Positions 56,013-56,537 of a stretch of 56,537 bases of DNA are shown one piece after another. A model generated the notes under the pieces. The model was not told the DNA's origin, did no database searches, and was given only the letters and a program-made list of their open reading frames with translations. Positions within the stretch are counted from its first letter, which is position 1, and each line of letters begins with the position of its first letter. This DNA comes from Pezizomycotina sp. ARF18 (Eukaryota; Ascomycota): assembly GCA_002224055.1 (NCBI GenBank), contig AZLU01000257.1, positions 1 to 56,537 of the forward strand, in the 5' to 3' direction. A program made the position numbers and the translations under genes.

Positions 56013-56537
56013 ATGTACCAATTTACAAATCTCTTAGATCATTACCCTATAGTAGTTGGTATTTTGTGTAATTTGTCTATTTTAGATGCTGTTATCTTAT
56101 ATGAACCTGCAAAACTATTAGAAAGAATAAAAATATGCAGGTACAGTACAATAAGATATTGCGCAGAATTAAGCAATCTATTCCATTAATTACAAATCGA
56201 TATGTTTTTAATGTACCTTAATAGATGCAATATATGGGCACAAGGTCCTGGTGTTATGGAATGTTATGGCCCGGTTTTATTACTAATACCTTACTTTGTA
56301 ATTTAAGGTATAAGCCTATATGGGAATTTTATGTAATAACTAAAAGTCCATCCCATGATATTATGTATATATCAAAGGTAGATATATTTATAAAATACCT
56401 GATAAACACTGAAAACTTTGTACTAGTATATAACTTGCCTACAAGACTTGAAAATTCTTTCGAATAACGCCAAGAACTCGCTACCTCTAGTTATTAAAAG
56501 CTATACCTTGAAATAGGCACGGAGATAAAATCTCTAT
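56013..56537 (+). CDS. F-box paralogue C, second copy, partial and frame-broken
   Basis: Copy of the first ~520 bases of 18,701-19,525, with several small deletions (near 56,102, 56,197, 56,261, 56,464), then cut by the window end. Confidence 0.8.

Larger units (their letters stand above)
37310..56537. repeat. Second assembly copy of bases 1 to about 19,220
   Basis: Base 37,310 matches base 1, and the two copies run collinear to the window end. The offset drifts between 37,309 and 37,322 only through small indels; I noticed no substitution. Gene order, dyads and tRNAs are all repeated. The last ~5 kb here and the first ~1.1 kb of the window carry most indels. This is what a circular or concatemeric molecule of about 37.32 kb looks like after long-read assembly without end trimming. 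Real 19-kb terminal direct repeats are possible but less likely. Confidence 0.9.

Noticed and set aside
37310-56537. A 19-kb segmental duplication carrying second copies of some twenty genes
   Set aside because: Copies differ only by indels clustered at the contig ends and the joint is collinear, so this is an assembly overlap of a circular or concatemeric molecule.
1-56537. Linear killer-plasmid type element with terminal protein and inverted terminal repeats
   Set aside because: No long inverted repeats; the polymerase shows no terminal-protein domain; the contig overlaps itself as a circle.
1-56537. CRISPR array or insertion sequence
   Set aside because: No regularly spaced repeats and no transposase; the dyads are dispersed and gene-linked.

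Overview
This window is one extrachromosomal-type DNA element of about 37.32 kb that was assembled with a long self-overlap. Position 1 corresponds to 37,310, and the sequence from 37,310 to the end (19.2 kb) repeats bases 1 to about 19,220. The two copies differ only by small indels, mostly in homopolymers, concentrated near the contig ends (first ~1.1 kb and last ~5 kb). The simplest reading is a circular molecule, or head-to-tail concatemer, sequenced with long error-prone reads. Where one copy is broken I use the intact copy as reference.

The gene set is virus-like and resembles Nucleocytoviricota (pox/asfar-type) information-processing genes and the cytoplasmic plasmids of fungi. It has a family-B DNA polymerase, a D5-like SF3 helicase, a Pif1-type helicase, a uracil-DNA-glycosylase fold that has lost its catalytic Asp and carries a long extension, a possible SSB, large RNA polymerase subunits (RPB2-like and a very short RPB1-like), a fused guanylyltransferase/cap methyltransferase, and a possible TBP-like factor. 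I see no major capsid protein, packaging ATPase, maturation protease or terminal protein, so it looks like a capsidless, self-transcribing plasmid-like relative of large DNA viruses. The host is probably a fungus, judged from mitochondrial-type GIY-YIG endonucleases, tRNAs and an F-box family; this is inference.

Layout, first copy then single-copy part: capping enzyme (broken at 1-2,102, intact at 37,224-39,422); small zinc-knuckle and Gag-like proteins (2.2-2.9 kb); small unknowns and F-box paralogues (3-8.5 kb); a mitochondrial-like cassette with a tRNA with anticodon UCA, a GIY-YIG gene with in-frame TGA codons and a tRNA-like sequence (8.5-9.8 kb); TBP-like, coiled-coil, dead-UDG, unknown and RPB2 genes (9.8-17.6 kb); membrane protein and F-box protein (17.8-19.5 kb); a second mitochondrial-like cassette with GIY-YIG, tRNA-Ile(GAU) and about 2.2 kb of structured noncoding DNA (19.6-22.7 kb); F-box and zinc proteins (22.7-25.4 kb); Pif1, unknown, SSB-like, SF3 helicase and polymerase (25.5-32.5 kb); two divergent F-box genes (32.5-34.5 kb); tiny genes (34.7-35.1 kb); RPB1 (35.2-37.1 kb).

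Four element-wide signals stand out. (1) Almost every gene or divergent gene pair has a short perfect inverted repeat just upstream, commonly GCAAC-N3..5-GTTGC, with arms that covary between genes. (2) T4-6A3-6 palindromes lie just after most stop codons. (3) Of 34 genes none stops at TGA (24 TAA, 10 TAG), while one endonuclease has TGA where its paralogue has Trp and a tRNA(UCA) is encoded nearby. (4) A 19-bp sequence containing a TATAAGTA core is repeated exactly in front of the two RNA-gene regions. Together these suggest an autonomous replicon with its own promoter grammar and a link to a compartment where UGA is not stop.
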